Notes under the pieces: generated by a model | Seen by the model: the letters and a program-made list of their open reading frames with translations, nothing else | What the model was told of the DNA's origin: nothing | The model's database searches: none | Made by a program: the position numbers and the translations under genes | Part shown: positions 34,926 to 47,747 of the stretch, one piece after another | Numbering within the stretch: the first letter of the stretch is position 1 | Layout of the letters: every line of letters begins with the position of its first letter | Origin: Strongylocentrotus droebachiensis | Taxonomy: Eukaryota > Echinodermata > Echinoidea > Camarodonta > Strongylocentrotidae | Reading direction: 5' to 3' | DNA: 64,000 nucleotides | Assembly: GCA_035222895.1 (NCBI GenBank) | Contig: JAVYIG010002354.1 | Span: 190,505 to 254,504, forward strand

Positions 34926-37900
34926 CATTGTAGCATACACATGCTTTAGCAGTCACGCAAAACAAACACTGGCAAATTATTAATTCAATAAAATCTGAGA
35001 ATGTATACTTTTATCTAGAACTATTAGGAATAAATCATTGTCAAAATAACTCCATAAATTGAGGTAAAAAAAAATATTCCAACTATATGAGCGACAGTGT
35101 ACATACATAATACATGGAATCTGAAATAAAACATGAGATCGAATGATGGGGTTGGAATAAAAACAGGAATATACAGGAAGGATGCCATGATATATTTGTA
35201 ACGGAAGTCGTAAATTCCGGTTCTTAGTAAAATTACTGATTGCTAATGATTCAATCTGACTTGTTAAAATGTTAGGATTCCACCTGTTTCGAGGATAGAC
35301 AGGACTCTAGAGTTTAGTTTATTCATTCATTCATCATGGGTTTCCGTCTCGAATCTCAAAAGTGAAGTCCGGATTCCGATTCGGGGATGAATGCATGTTG
35401 TATGGGTAACCGCTCAATTTACAAAGGATCCAGCTCCACCTGACACGACGATATTGTAACCCTACCTTCGCTTCTGTGACATTTGCTCCGGGCTTTGTAT
35501 CATCAAAGATATAACTTAGTGAGGGATTTTTAAAAGGACTGAATTTATACTTTTAAGGTTACGTATAGAACACCGAGGTGCTAACGTCATATTCGCTCGT
35601 TGTCTGGGTTACCGATTCCAACAAACAGAGCCTGCCCCTGAGGTTCACCGCGATATCATTTAAGTAACGAGCTGGAGCGAGGTATATTCAGTGTTTGGCG
35701 CTGGTGTGATCACCACGCCATCGTTTAGTACAAACTTGTTCGGGACCAGCAAACTTGACAACTTGGTGCTTTATAGTGTTAGTTGTGGGAAATAACCGCC
35801 TGTATCGTAAAACCAAGCCAGCAGAGCTCTAAATCTATTGCAAAAGTCAGTGAGCAGCAACATTAATGCTTGCCAATATAAAAGCTCAAACTTTCTTTCT
35901 AATGCTCTAAAATTGATTTCGGTGTTAAAAAATAACTAAGTAATGTATTAAAAACTAGTAACTTCGTTATTCCCTTCACGAAGAAGCCACCATTGTGAAA
36001 GACTAGAGATCTTGAATATTTGTTATAATGTATCCTATGAAGTTGATTTGAAAGCAACTCACTAAACAATTTTGTTCAAAGACAACATCATTTTACAGTT
36101 GACTTTTCCTTCAAAATCATCCACATTTTCTTTTTTCTGAGGTAAATTCTTGGTTTGTTTGTTTGATTGTCCTGTGTTTTAAATTACGTGGCCTCCTTTG
36201 ATATGCCTTAAGAGTTATTCTTTGCAATAAACAGAAGTGTTTCATATCTATTTCAAGGATATAGGAAACAGTTGTGTCTACATCTGAATGTTCAATTGCA
36301 TGCAAAGGTCGTTTTAACCCGATACTGGATGATAACCCGATATATGTTTATTATTGAAAGCTCCGCTCACAGCAATCAAATATATCAATTCCTTTTGTTT
36401 AGCATTTAATACAAATTACGTAAACAATTATGTTCTATATTAAGAGAAAATGAGATAGATATCTTAGCCATTCATCTCTGTATTTCGCCAAACAAATTGT
36501 TTTTTAGGAAATAATAGAAGCAAAACCTCCTACATCAGCGACCAAAAATGAATGTGTTTTGAAAAATCCAATGAAGATCTTTCAAAATCTATTATCAAGC
36601 CAGGATAGAGGACTGATGGGCGCTGCCTTGGGATGTTTTGACAGGTATGGAAGAAAAACACATCCCTTTCAAATTGTCTGATCGCTTCATTTGATTCCGA
36701 GTATATACAAATGTAGTCAGTCTGACTTTATGGTCTGAGGCTAGCTCACTCGAATTAGCTGAAAGAAGGTATAAGCTTGGCATTTAGTGTTCAATCTTCT
36801 TACCCAACTATGTAGGTTGATATTTACAGTCATATTACAGGGGCAAGTCCAAAAGTGTAGCACGGTGCTTTCCTAGTGGCAGTGATTGCTTGATTTTATG
36901 AAAATCATGTTTCTTAAAACTGGTTGGAGGTGGGTTTTTTTAATGGAGAATTTGAAACGTTAACATGGTTAAACCACCTATTTTTCCCACTTTGAACTTT
37001 TTTTCGAAATTGGAAGAAAAACAATCCCCAATTTCACTGATTTACATCATTCTACGTAATCTATCAAAATGAATCAATCATTATGATTCCAAGCAAATAA
37101 TATGGTGCTTACCTATTTGCATATTTGACTTCAATGACACAAAACAAATGAGTGTAACAGATGACATGAATTTGGAAATGTGATATATTTTTTTTTAATA
37201 TGAACGGTGTCTATAAGTCTGACTTCAACAATCTTTTTCTTTTTCGGAACATGAATTGGGTTATTAGAAATTCCGTTAAAAAAATCATTCACTATGTCTC
37301 TATCTCCAGTACATTTGTAAAAGCAGTTAGAAAAGACCGAGATTTGGAGACGAGCCAGTTATGGGACACCGACTACGTGTCTATGTTTCTCTCGCTTAAA
37401 TAAACAGATTCCTTCTGGCGAAGCTTTCCTTCTACCAGTGAGAAAGACCTTTCTCCTTCGCATATCATATTCCTTGTGTCTTCGCATTGTTCCAAAGTAA
37501 CTTGATTCCTAGCTTTTGCTTGATATTTCCTCTTACAAGGGGAAATGCGAAGCGTGAAATAGTGCATTTGCGAGGATAAATGCATTAAAATGGTTATCAG
37601 GAAGCTCAGCCAGGTAAGATGTCTCCACAGGGCAGGGACCAGAGATTAAAAGAACAATTATCCAGGGTATTCAGAGAGCCTCGCTTAAATGGCTCCTTCT
37701 TCTTATTACGATAACATCTTTTGAGTGTGTGTATAAGGTTGAAAGGTAACATATTGATTGTGAATATTCTTCCTTTTTTTCCCGATGTATTTTGTGTAAG
37801 TCATATCGGTAATGATGTTACATTGAATCAATAAACACACCGTCTATCCATTCAAATTTCAAATGTCTTTACTCTACCGACGACAGTTCATTACATTTAC

Positions 37901-38336
37901 ACGACTAACTTCTCATTCCTTACCCTTTGATATGTATAATCTCTTCTCTCTATTATGTTTCTGTTTGTAGTTCCTTTTGTTCTAGTTTGGGCTCACCTTT
38001 GTTAATAAGGGCATGGAATATGGTAACGAATTATAATAATAACATTAACCATTGCCTTTGAAACAAATCAGTCATTAGTCATAATGCATTTCCGCAAATC
38101 ATTTTTGGAGCTTCAAGGGTTTAGTTTGTTTTATTTCAATTGTCTGTATAGCTTTATAAATGTTTTGTTTTTAATAATGTTGTTATATCACATAGTCGCA
38201 AAGTTAATCTCAAAAATCTGTATATGATAAAGGCCAGACCTTGCAAGAAGGATATGTAGTTCAAGTTTAATTCATATCATAATGTAATACATGTATGTCA
38301 GGTTTAAAAAAAAAAAAAACTTCATTCAAGATATAT
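34926..38336. other. Unassigned DNA
   Basis: A GC-richer patch at about 35560-35760 has no domain. No transposon ends, tRNA-like boxes or long repeats are recognised. Confidence 0.45.
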
Positions 38337-38381
38337 TTGTGTGCGTGTGCGTGTTTGTGTGCGTGTGTGCGCGCGTGTGTA
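38337..38381. repeat. Degenerate (GT)n/(GC) microsatellite
   Basis: Alternating GTGTGCGTGT-type sequence, potentially Z-forming. Confidence 0.85.
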
Positions 38382-40904
38382 GTTTTGAAAAACTCCATTT
38401 CGCTTTCCCTCTTCTCTCATTATTTTGCCATACCTTTAACATTTTGTAACATACTATGGAATTTCAGTGGGGATTATCATGAAATTTGGAAAGAAGTGGA
38501 AAGAAACACTTCCCATGACTTGATTTCGTATTTAAAAATAACTGCAAGTTCCTATCAAAATGTATACATATTCACAGCCGAATAATTCAACCACCTCACG
38601 GAACGAATACACATGATATCGAACAAGCCACGGGGCATTTAGCAAGTAATAAAGAGTTGCTCTTGCGCGCATTAAGAAATCATTATTCGCGCGTCAACAA
38701 AAATGAGATATGACAGTCGTGTATTATTATTCCCCTTGCGAGCGGTTTCCGGCCTTTGCTGAGCTACATGTTGCGATTTTACCACTTGGTTGCGTGCCAG
38801 AATAATACATCAAGCAGAGTGTAGATAATTATGATTATATACATTTACAGCCAGTAGAAACGCTCATTAAATTGTTTCGGGAAAATTCCAATATTCAAAC
38901 AGCTAGTACATGTAAGAGCGTGTTTTCGCTTAGAGCATGAGTTCGTTTGTTTTTAATAGAAATGTCGTGTAGTCGGTTATGAAGATTAATTTAATCGACG
39001 AAATGTTTTTGTTATTTATCGCCGCGTAGCCCTAATGTCTTCATTAGGGTAAAAGAGCAAACTGGCTGGGGGGGGGGGGGGGGGGAGGGTTCAATTAGCG
39101 CCAAATGCATGATACTGTTATATCTTTTGTTTAATTATCTTTGAAAATAATTTGTGTTGTGAATCGAAATATCGGATAAGAAGGCGTCATTAATTTTGTG
39201 CAGGTTTTCGAAAAGGTACAAAATAAATTAAAGATAAATGTTATGGTATTTCTAACTGAAAATGTTCAAAACATTACAGAAACATTCAATTCAACGTTAC
39301 GGGCATTTGAAGCCGAAATAAGCAATGTATTCATTTGCTCACCATAGCACTACCAAATTATTGGTAAATATGTAATTATTAGTAATACAAAGTTTTGGGA
39401 AATTCTGAAAATTTGGTGGATAGTGATTCTTTAAAATTTTGATATATTTGGATGCCCCTGTGGAGGTATTATAAGCACCAGAAAAATTAGCCCCTAAAAC
39501 ACTTCTGCTTTCGGGAAAAATTTACCGGTGCTCCCAGTAAATTTTGATAAATATTAAATAGCGCCTACGGCCGTACAATGGTAGCTGCGACCATGAACAT
39601 CTCATAATATGTAGTTGTGATATATAATTTCCAAACGGGAATAGCTAATCGGTCGATTTTAGTCAAGAATTTATAGCTTAATTAATATCTGGACCTTGAG
39701 AGGGAGTTATACAACATATGAGTTTATTATTTACAATTTCATAACTTTAGAATCGATTTCAACCGCGACAACGATCACTGAATATTATAGGATCGCATAT
39801 GCTTCCAATATGTTAATTTGAACCAAATTCATGACCCCATACCAAAAATTTGTATTACCTTTAAATATCTGATAAAAAGAATATAGCGTTTCCCCCTTTA
39901 AATTCTTTGCTGTGTCTATCTCCTTACAATTTTCAATTCATATTTTACCCTTTTAATCTCTGCCTTTTTAAAGGAATATTCTCCAGGCGTCTTCACGTTT
40001 CGTCCTCCCTCTATCTATCCCACGTTTCGGGGATAAACCAATGATATTGGTTGAGGGGTAGAAAGCAAAATTCAGGAAATTAATTTTGTCAGGGTGAAGG
40101 GAAATGTATTTCCGTTCCGCCGTGGCCCAGGGTACATTAGGTAGAAGCGGATGTATAGATCCGATTGTATACCCTGACTTGATCTCTGTGATGCGGAGCA
40201 ATTCACTTTCACTTTACACCCTTGAATTGAAATCATTCATTCACGTTATCATTTTTTCCTACTTACTTTAATATTTGAAATAGCTTGATCTGATATGATC
40301 AAATTTGTCTGAAGCATTTCTGTTTATGATATATGTTAATGCATTCCGTTCTCATAATGTACTATGTTTGTTGTTTATAACCACTTTTTTGTAAACTAGC
40401 CATTTCAACCCGTGCTGCTGGCCATGCTTTTCTAATCAACAAGTAAAATAAAGGTGTTGGTGTTGAAAATGTTAATTCATATTTAAAGGCGGTATGACTA
40501 TACAGCCCAGTACTTAGTTGCTATCAAAGCCTGTACTTACCAATGCCTTACCCAACACTGTAAAATCTTTCGATGTCGAGATCCCTCTTTGGATGCTTTT
40601 TAAAGAGGTCACATGAAGTTAGCCTGTGCTAGAGAACATGTTTTACCCGACTGTTAAGATTGAAATTAAACCCTGTAAATGGCACAAACCATCTCATTGA
40701 GATCAAAGTGTGTGTTTTTTGTATTATTGACTAGGAAAAAGACATTTATTTCAAGAATAATCTTAACAATAATAATGATGAAACCATTAACAGAAATGTT
40801 ATGATGATTGTTGTTTTACTATTAAAACTATAATATTTGCTATCATAATCACTGATAGCATATTAATCATTACTATTATCAATACATTAATTATCATTAT
40901 TAAT
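38382..40904. other. Unassigned DNA with one long G-run
   Basis: A G-run of about 18 (39068-39085) is present. AATAAA near 40447 is followed by GGTGTTGGTGTTG, which resembles a polyadenylation signal with a GT-rich element or a LINE 3' tail. Neither is backed by an upstream coding frame. Confidence 0.4.
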
Positions 40905-41660
40905 ATCGTATAGTGTCTCCCTTCTGTATGTCGAATGATAGTCTTCTCTTGCTTCTGTTCTAAGAAGGTAGCATGAATAATGACTCTCCTTTATTATCAC
41001 TATGGGATCATCCCATGCATGCCGCAAGTAACTATTATCACACGAATAGTGTCTTCATAATATAGTCCGTCAGTCCATGGTATGCCTAAAAGATATTCTT
41101 CTCTTGATCCTGATCTCTTGAATATAGGTAGAATCATGAATAATGTCTCTTTTTCACTATAACTTTGGGATATAGCTAATGTCATTTTAATGATAATACT
41201 GATTTGTATGTATAGCGTCTGCGTCCGTTTCTCCTCTGCACGTCTAAACAGAATTATTTCTTTCCTGTTCTCTTGAAAATAGGAAGAGTCATGAATAATG
41301 TGTCTCCTAGATTATCATTTCGGGGAAACATCATACATGCATGCATGCCCGCCAGTAATCGTGGCTTTATGTATAGCCTCTATGCCAATCCCCTATTTAT
41401 GATTAAATTCAGTCTTTACTTGTTCTTCTCCCCTCGAAAAATAGGAAAAATCATGGATAATACCTCTCCTATATTTTTAATATAATATGATATCATGTAT
41501 CCATGTTTAGTGTCTATGTCTGTTTCTCCTAAGTATGTTTAAAGATAGTTTTTCCTTGTTTCTGTTCTTTCGAATTTAGGAAGAGTAATGAATAATGTCT
41601 CTTCTTCATTTTCACTTTGGAATAATCTCATCCATGCCGCAAGATACACGATCTATCAAA
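40905..41660. repeat. Degenerate tandem array, period about 135-163 bp
   Basis: Five diverged units share a landmark like GAAAATAGGAAGAGTCATGA followed by ATAATGTCTCT. The word CATGAATAATG or its variants recurs at about 40972, 41135, 41290, 41452 and 41587. Further shared blocks are CTTCTGTTCT, ATCCATGCCGCAAG and TAGTGTCTATGTCTGTTTCT. The units have diverged strongly, so the array is old. The open frame at 41273-41485 lies inside the repeats. Confidence 0.75.
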
Positions 41661-43354
41661 GAATTGTCAGGGGCATCAATCTCCCTTTTTCATTGAGTAA
41701 AATTTGGGGGCTTTCCCTTAGATTACTGAATGCTAGAGATCTGATGTGATATTAAAAGATGATCATTCCATTATTACTTCTTTTCATGAATAATTCCAGG
41801 TTCCCTTCCAGAAAACGATCGATCGCTGCATTCCATACACAGTGTTACACTTAAAGACATAATAAAACGGTCCCGCTGGAAAAATAAAACAATGAAGATG
41901 TGCCATTAGCAATGTGCCATTAGCAAGAGAAGTTTGGTAACATTGTTTCATTAATGTAATGTTTATGAAGTGAACCCGGGAGGAGAGAAAACTCTTTATA
42001 CAAAGCAATGCAACATAACAAAACAATATAAAAGCTTTCTTTGATATATAACAGGTGAGTATTGGTAACTTCATCCATCCTGTTCACCTGTGAGCATTGT
42101 TATAATGTACTTTTTTTCCTGCACTTTTTCCTATCACATATCACGAAGAAAAAAAAAACACTGGGCTACTATGGTAATCGTTCGTACAATTATATTATAA
42201 GAGCACAGGTTGTACGTTTACATGCAGTATCTAGAAGATGACTAATTGTGAAGCATCTCTTCTATACCTTCTTGTTTTTGCTTTTCGTTTTTAGTTACAA
42301 ACATCGCCATTGCAAATGTGGTTATGTTTTTGCATTCATCCGATCATAATACGCATACCCGTTGATCATGTAATTATTTTCTATATTGTCGCTTTGAATA
42401 GAAGTTACGCGTGGCTAAAATTTTCCCATCGTTAATTACAAATAAAGTAATCAGTAACACAGATTTCCAATTCCCCGATTCATAGTTGATGAACAATCAC
42501 GCGTTTATTCATCTCATACCGTTCGATAGTGCTGTTCAATAGTGACGCACTAATAAACCATCGTTACCTCGACGTTTAAAGATTTCCACGGAAACCCGTC
42601 CCAGCCGCATGGCGAAAACAAAAGGAGCGGAAATTCCGTAAACCACATCTGGGTCGTTTGAAGCCGACGAGTTAACGAGGTTGAGCCCCAGTAATTGATC
42701 AAGTAATTACAATCGTTTGTTGTTATGCCCTCTAGTTTCCTGAGTTCCCTAATTCCGTCAGAAACCCAGTTTTTATATAGCAAGCTGAGACCAACGATTG
42801 AGCATAGTTTTGGGGTAGGGAAATAATGTTCTTACTAGTAGCTGGAAATTGGGTACTACCATTGTATTTGTCATGGTAACGTTGGAAAAAGTTGTTTGTC
42901 GATGTCGAAGCTAGTTTCCTCGTCCTCTCTCGTTCTCATTTCTTTCATATCTCGAATCACTTTTCTCTCATCCCTTATTTTTCAGTTTCTGACGTTCACC
43001 CCACCCCCCTCCCTCCCTCTCTCTCTCTCTATCTCTCGTTTATTCTCCTGTTTTCTTCCCCCTGTACAGTAGCACTCTTTATGTTCATTGTTTGTTTCCC
43101 GTTCATATGTATATTATTTTTATTTCAGCTTTCCTCGTAATGATACTTGAGAACAAACGTGTATATATTCGGATTTGTATCGGTACATTTAATTCTAAGT
43201 AAAAAATTAATTACAAGTATCATAGGTAAGGCCTTCTTTTCAAATCAGAATACTATATGCATAATTAATTCTGCCTCAAAAGCAATCTTTATACTAGGAA
43301 ACTTGTCCATATTAAATGGTCATTCATATTGTTTCCTTTTTGTAACAAAAATTT
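41661..43354. other. Unassigned DNA with a CT tract
   Basis: The word ATGTGCCATTAGCA is duplicated head to tail near 41897-41924. A CT-rich tract spans about 43005-43037. No gene is recognised. Confidence 0.45.
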
Positions 43355-43800
43355 GTTGCATACGTGTCTGAAAAGAGCACCTGTCTACAAAATCTACAGC
43401 CTCTGTGTTTCTTTGACAGAACTCTTGGCAAACTTTTCTTTTCTTTGATGGTCTTTATATGCAGGTTCGACTGTAGTTAAGAACCGAAAAGCAAACACAA
43501 CACCAACTGAATCATTTGAATTTATTATACGTAGGTCATAATGATATCAATAATTTCATATCTACGGTAGATCACGTATGCAGAGAGCGTTTTTGAGATT
43601 TTTCACTTTTCTTAAGTGGCCTTTATAAACGGTTTTGAGTGTGGTTAGGAACCTCAAATTAAACACAATACTAACTAGATCACCAGCTATTTACTGTTCA
43701 GTAATTATACATTATTATTTAGTAGAGGTAAGTTCACATCTACGAAAGATCTTGTTTGTAAAGAGCTCCTGGCGAACTTTTCTTTAATCTGGGTCAACTA
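43355..43800. repeat. Degenerate tandem repeat, period about 172 bp
   Basis: Two full and one partial unit are marked by (A/C)ACTTTTCTT at 43431, 43604 and 43775. They share AAACACAA(C/T)AC(C/T)AACT and CATCTACG(G/A)(T/A)AGATC. Mutual divergence is high. Confidence 0.65.
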
Positions 43801-44541
43801 GAATCGTATAACTTATTCATGAAATCTGAATCGTAGTTATTGGATTTCCTAAATCATTAGCTTCTTATCATGGTTTTTGTTTCTAGTTGCTAAACTTGCC
43901 AGACGCTCATTACAAGTCAGCTCATATGGGTAAGTCTTAAGCAAATGACGACGAGTAAATATCATATCACTACTGTTAAGAAAACCGCTATCCAACTCTC
44001 CAATTAAAATTAAATTTCTTAATATAGACCGATGTGCGGGTTAGAATTAATGAATAATAATTATGCTTGAAAGACTTGCACAAAGTTAAGTAATTATTGT
44101 TACAATACTATAATATCAGAAGCTTTAAGATATGTGGAACGCAAGATATTTATTGATGTGTGGATGCAGAAAATAGACTGAAAATATTATCTTTAAAATA
44201 TTATGTTGGCACATCTTGATCGTCAGAATCGTAAAAACTTTTTATTTCCACTTATACCCTTGGAAATGAAAGCTTAGTACTCGTTTATCCTGATAGAAGA
44301 ATTGCAGTCGACATAATGTGGAAAATAGGAATCCATGAACAATAATAGTACTATACTTTCGCCCTTTGCTTGCTGTATCATTGTTACAGAAAATACCTTC
44401 GATAATAAATAAACGTTTGCATTACTGTAACACTGTTTAGTAGGGTACATTGTGTGAACGAGTCACAAAACTAAAATCATTAAACAAGGATATGTCCGTT
44501 TAGTGATTGGCCAATATCTGGTAATGTGTATAAGACTTAAA
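43801..44541. other. Unassigned A/T-rich DNA
   Basis: Nothing recognised. Confidence 0.4.
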
Positions 44542-44702
44542 GGTCCGAATTCACAAAGGAGGTTTGTCGACAAACCTCCTTTTGTTTCGCCAAACCTCCT
44601 TTTGTTTTTTACAAACCAGGTTTGTAAAAAACGCGTAAAAACGCGTCATATGACGTACGAAAACCAAGGTTTGTCGACAAACCTCCTTTGTGAATTCGGG
44701 CC
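44542..44702. mobile_element. 161-bp palindromic MITE
   Basis: The ends are inverted copies of about 35 bp: GGTCCGAATTCACAAAGG at 44542 and its near-complement ending GAATTCGGGCC at 44702, with one mismatch near the tip. Each end also contains a self-palindrome: GGAGGTTTGTCGACAAACC plus TCC at 44558-44579 is perfect over 22 bp. The middle carries further inverted words (ACAAACC/GGTTTGT). There is no coding capacity. The target duplication is unclear. This is the form of a miniature inverted-repeat transposable element. Confidence 0.8.
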
Positions 44703-45125
44703 ATAGAGGTGGAGCCTAGTTTGACAGTTTGTTTTTAATTTTATTTAGTTATTTAGATTTGAGTAAGGTATCACCGCCTCATGTCATTTTCCATTTAAGG
44801 GTATTACTTTTATACATAAAATATAACATTAATCTCCATATGTGACAACGTCAAAGAAGAGATTTTGTCATTTTTTATCGATTCTGATTTTGTATGAGAA
44901 AAGCCTTTGGCAATTGACATTAGTAACTCGTTTTTTTTTTCTTCCCTCTTTAGAGCATGTCTCTTTCCTTCTCTTTCTATCTATATATCTTTATCATGAA
45001 ATAGTTGTACTTTCACTCTTCATGGTGTTTTTTTAATGTCATCCACTTTGTCCGATGCTTTTGTCTCTGGCTTTGTTCCGCCTATACTCTTCATAAAGCC
45101 TTTTTTCTCCCGCATATGTTTTTTT
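44703..45125. other. Unassigned T-rich DNA
   Basis: Nothing recognised. Confidence 0.4.
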
Positions 45126-45127
45126 CC

Positions 45128-45159
<32 letters not shown>

Positions 45160-45236
45160 CCTCTGTCTCTCTCTCATCTCTCTCTCTCTCTCTCTTTCCA
45201 TTTCTCTCTCTCCCTCTCTCGTTCACACACACATGC
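45126..45236. repeat. CT-rich microsatellite
   Basis: Several (CT)n blocks are separated by ATCT, CCCT and TTCC, and end in a short CA stretch. The Leu/Ser-repeat frames across it are artefacts. Confidence 0.9.
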
Positions 45237-46129
45237 ATGCACATAGAATCTTTCTATTTCAGTGCGAAGTTATCATACCCTACCTTTTTCCTCTTTCTCT
45301 TAACTTCATGAATCCTACTGTAATCATGATCATAATTAGAACATAATCATTTAGGCTAATAGCGGTCAGTGACATGTAATACTAGTCATTAACCTTTCAG
45401 ATTACGACTGACTCATGTTAATAATTACCGACGTTATGAACTATTCCAAGGTTTTACTCCACCACAATTTCCCAAATGACCCGACAGCGCTGTGTTTACG
45501 GTAGACAAGCATGTAATCATCATTATGTCCCATTTGTTGCAGAAGAAGTACGTTCTAATGTCAAGCAGAAGTCAAAAGCCTTTGGCGTTCAGATGAAAGA
45601 CTTTGGATGTTGGCAAGGTTCTTTGATGTCGAAACGGTGTGTCAAGGACTTCCCGTGATCGAAGTATTACTCCATTGTAATTCCATTTTTTTACTCCATG
45701 GTTCTCGTGCTCTTTTTAATGAATAAACTTTCTGAGTGTGTCCTGGGATTTGTCCAATAACAGAAAAAGTTGTTATTAGTGCAATTTGGGTAATAACTTT
45801 TTGTTTAAGGAAAAAGAAGTTCCTGATTACAGTGAAATTGAGCCATGATATGAATCAGTTTGAAGGAAAAAAGACAAGTTCAGAAAAACAAATTTATGAC
45901 AGTTTGAATTAAATAGGAAAATGGAAAACAGTAAGTTATATTGATATACATATACAGTATATTGCTTTATTGCTTTGCATAATATCTTTCAATGGATAAC
46001 AAACTTATGACTTCATATATCATGAATATAGTTCCGAGGGAATGCTACCAGGGAATGTTTAGAATGAAATAATATACAAAGGCTAACAAGGAAAAAGGGG
46101 ATTGGAAATGAGGAAATATATTATTCATG

Positions 46130-46134
<5 letters not shown>
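45237..46134. other. Unassigned DNA
   Basis: Nothing recognised. Confidence 0.4.

Positions 46135-46178
<44 letters not shown>
46135..46178. repeat. (TA)n microsatellite
   Basis: About 20 alternating AT units with one GT near the start. Confidence 0.95.
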
Positions 46179-46182
<4 letters not shown>

Positions 46183-47328
46183 ATTGCCCAAGAAAAGCAG
46201 GAACACACATAAAAGAGATGAGGATGTCATTTTTAGAGACGGTCTGTAGTCAGAGTGGAATCATCGGGATCGACATAAAAGCAGCTCTCTGAAGATGGTC
46301 GCACGGATGATTAGAAATAGCGCGAATAATAAGCCTTAATCCAATCTATTCACCATCAGACGACCAAATAAACACCTCTGCTTCAGTCATGCACCTAATC
46401 ACTCACTTTATGACAAATAATACTCTCTGCTGTCGTCATGGCAATAAATGGATTTTTCCGAATTATTTTCCACCTCCAGCTTTCCTTTTGAGGCGGATCT
46501 GGTTCTCAACGAATTACAAGTTAAAATAAGATGGATTAGGAAGCTGAAAAACATGAAATACATTGGGAAACACGCAAAAACTGCGCTTTTTTTCTTCCTG
46601 GCTGCGTAATTAAATCAAGCATGGTAAATTTGTGTTGCTGCGCTGCACAAGCCTTCCTCTATTTCATACCTTAAAATCCCACGCAACAAGCTCTTTCGTC
46701 TCGCAGTCGAATATTCTCGTCGACAGCAACAGCTTAAGATGAATTTACAAGGCTACCTTTTTTTTCTTTATCAGACCTTTTAGTGGATTAAAAAGTGAAT
46801 CATCTCCCAAATACATTAATGGCTGTGTAGGCAGAGGACTCCCTCTGGTTTAATGAACTGATCAGATGATTTAATTTGACAATCTAATATGCCTGCTCTC
46901 TATCCGCGGGGAGATATACGATCTGCTTGTGTTGTTATGGCAACAATATTCGCTGATTCGTAAAGTAGATAAACCTTAAGAATAACCTAAATGCAATGAA
47001 GTTGTAGAGTAAATGGAGGTTAACAAGTAAGAGTATATTCTTGATGCTTCCATTAGTTTTGTCAAAACATCTACTTTAAAGACTATTTGGAGGATTATCT
47101 GCTGCTGCCACTAGATTATGTGGTTTCTCCATTTACTTAGTATTTAATGCTCTATCATAATATTCCCCAACCCTTGATGCTTTCTATAGTGCTACAATAG
47201 TTTGAATTTGAAGATTCAAACAAAATTGTTCTCCCATGTTAGGTTGGGTTGGATGGGTTTTCTGATATTCTCTTGGAAAGATATCATAATCGAACAAATT
47301 ACAATCTCTTTCCTATTCCTAATTATGG
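46179..47328. other. Unassigned DNA
   Basis: A motif GTTGTTATGGCAAC (46931-46944) resembles an RFX X-box half-site pair with mismatches in the left half. Nothing else is recognised. Confidence 0.4.
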
Positions 47329-47591
47329 GTTGCCCGTATTTGTCATTCATTTATTAAATGAATGACAAATACGGGCAACGCTCTTGGCCAACTGTACGGG
47401 TATTCAAAAGAAGAAAAAAAGAAAAAGAAAAAAAAGGCAAAACAAAAATTATCGAAAAGTCAACAAGCGGTGAAATTCTTTTTAATAAAAAGAATTTCAC
47501 CGCTTGTTGACTTTTCGATAATTTTTGTTTTGCCTTTTTTTTCTTTTTCTTTTTTTCTTCTTTTGAATACCCGTACAGTTGGCCAAGAGCG
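47329..47591. repeat. Two abutting perfect hairpins (opened-dumbbell form)
   Basis: Hairpin 1 has 25-nt arms, 47329-47353 and 47355-47379, around the single base T 47354. Hairpin 2 has 106-nt arms, 47379-47484 and 47486-47591, around the single base A 47485. Checked base by base, both are perfect. They share base 47379, so there is no spacer. The central 130 bp (47355-47484) is thus mirrored exactly once, 25 bases on its left and 106 on its right. The open frame at 47362-47598 is only a translation through the arms. It may be a recent foldback rearrangement or a sequencing/assembly artefact. Confidence 0.95.
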
Positions 47592-47699
47592 CGTTTAAAA
47601 TGCGATCTGCAGTAGATATGGACTAACTGCTATCACAATATATTGTGTGTAGATTTATGAACAAAACACTAGTTTACTCAACAAAATAGTGTTCTCTTT

Positions 47700-47747
47700 G
47701 TGACGAAGACAATTGTGTCAAATGTGACGAAGACAGTTGTGTCAAAT
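47700..47747. repeat. 24-bp tandem duplication
   Basis: Two 24-bp units (47700-47723 and 47724-47747), each beginning GTGACGAAGACA, with one mismatch. Confidence 0.9.

Noticed and set aside
40440..40465. Gene 3' end with AATAAA and GT-rich element
   Set aside because: No upstream coding frame or exon is recognisable, and such words are common in A/T-rich DNA.
44503..44706. 67-codon frame over the MITE
   Set aside because: It is explained by translating the palindromic element. No domain.
46931..46944. RFX X-box regulatory site
   Set aside because: The right half matches but the left half has two mismatches, and there is no gene nearby to give it meaning.
47362..47598. 78-codon Lys-rich frame
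   Set aside because: It lies wholly in the arms of the perfect hairpin. The lysine run is the A-rich arm sequence.
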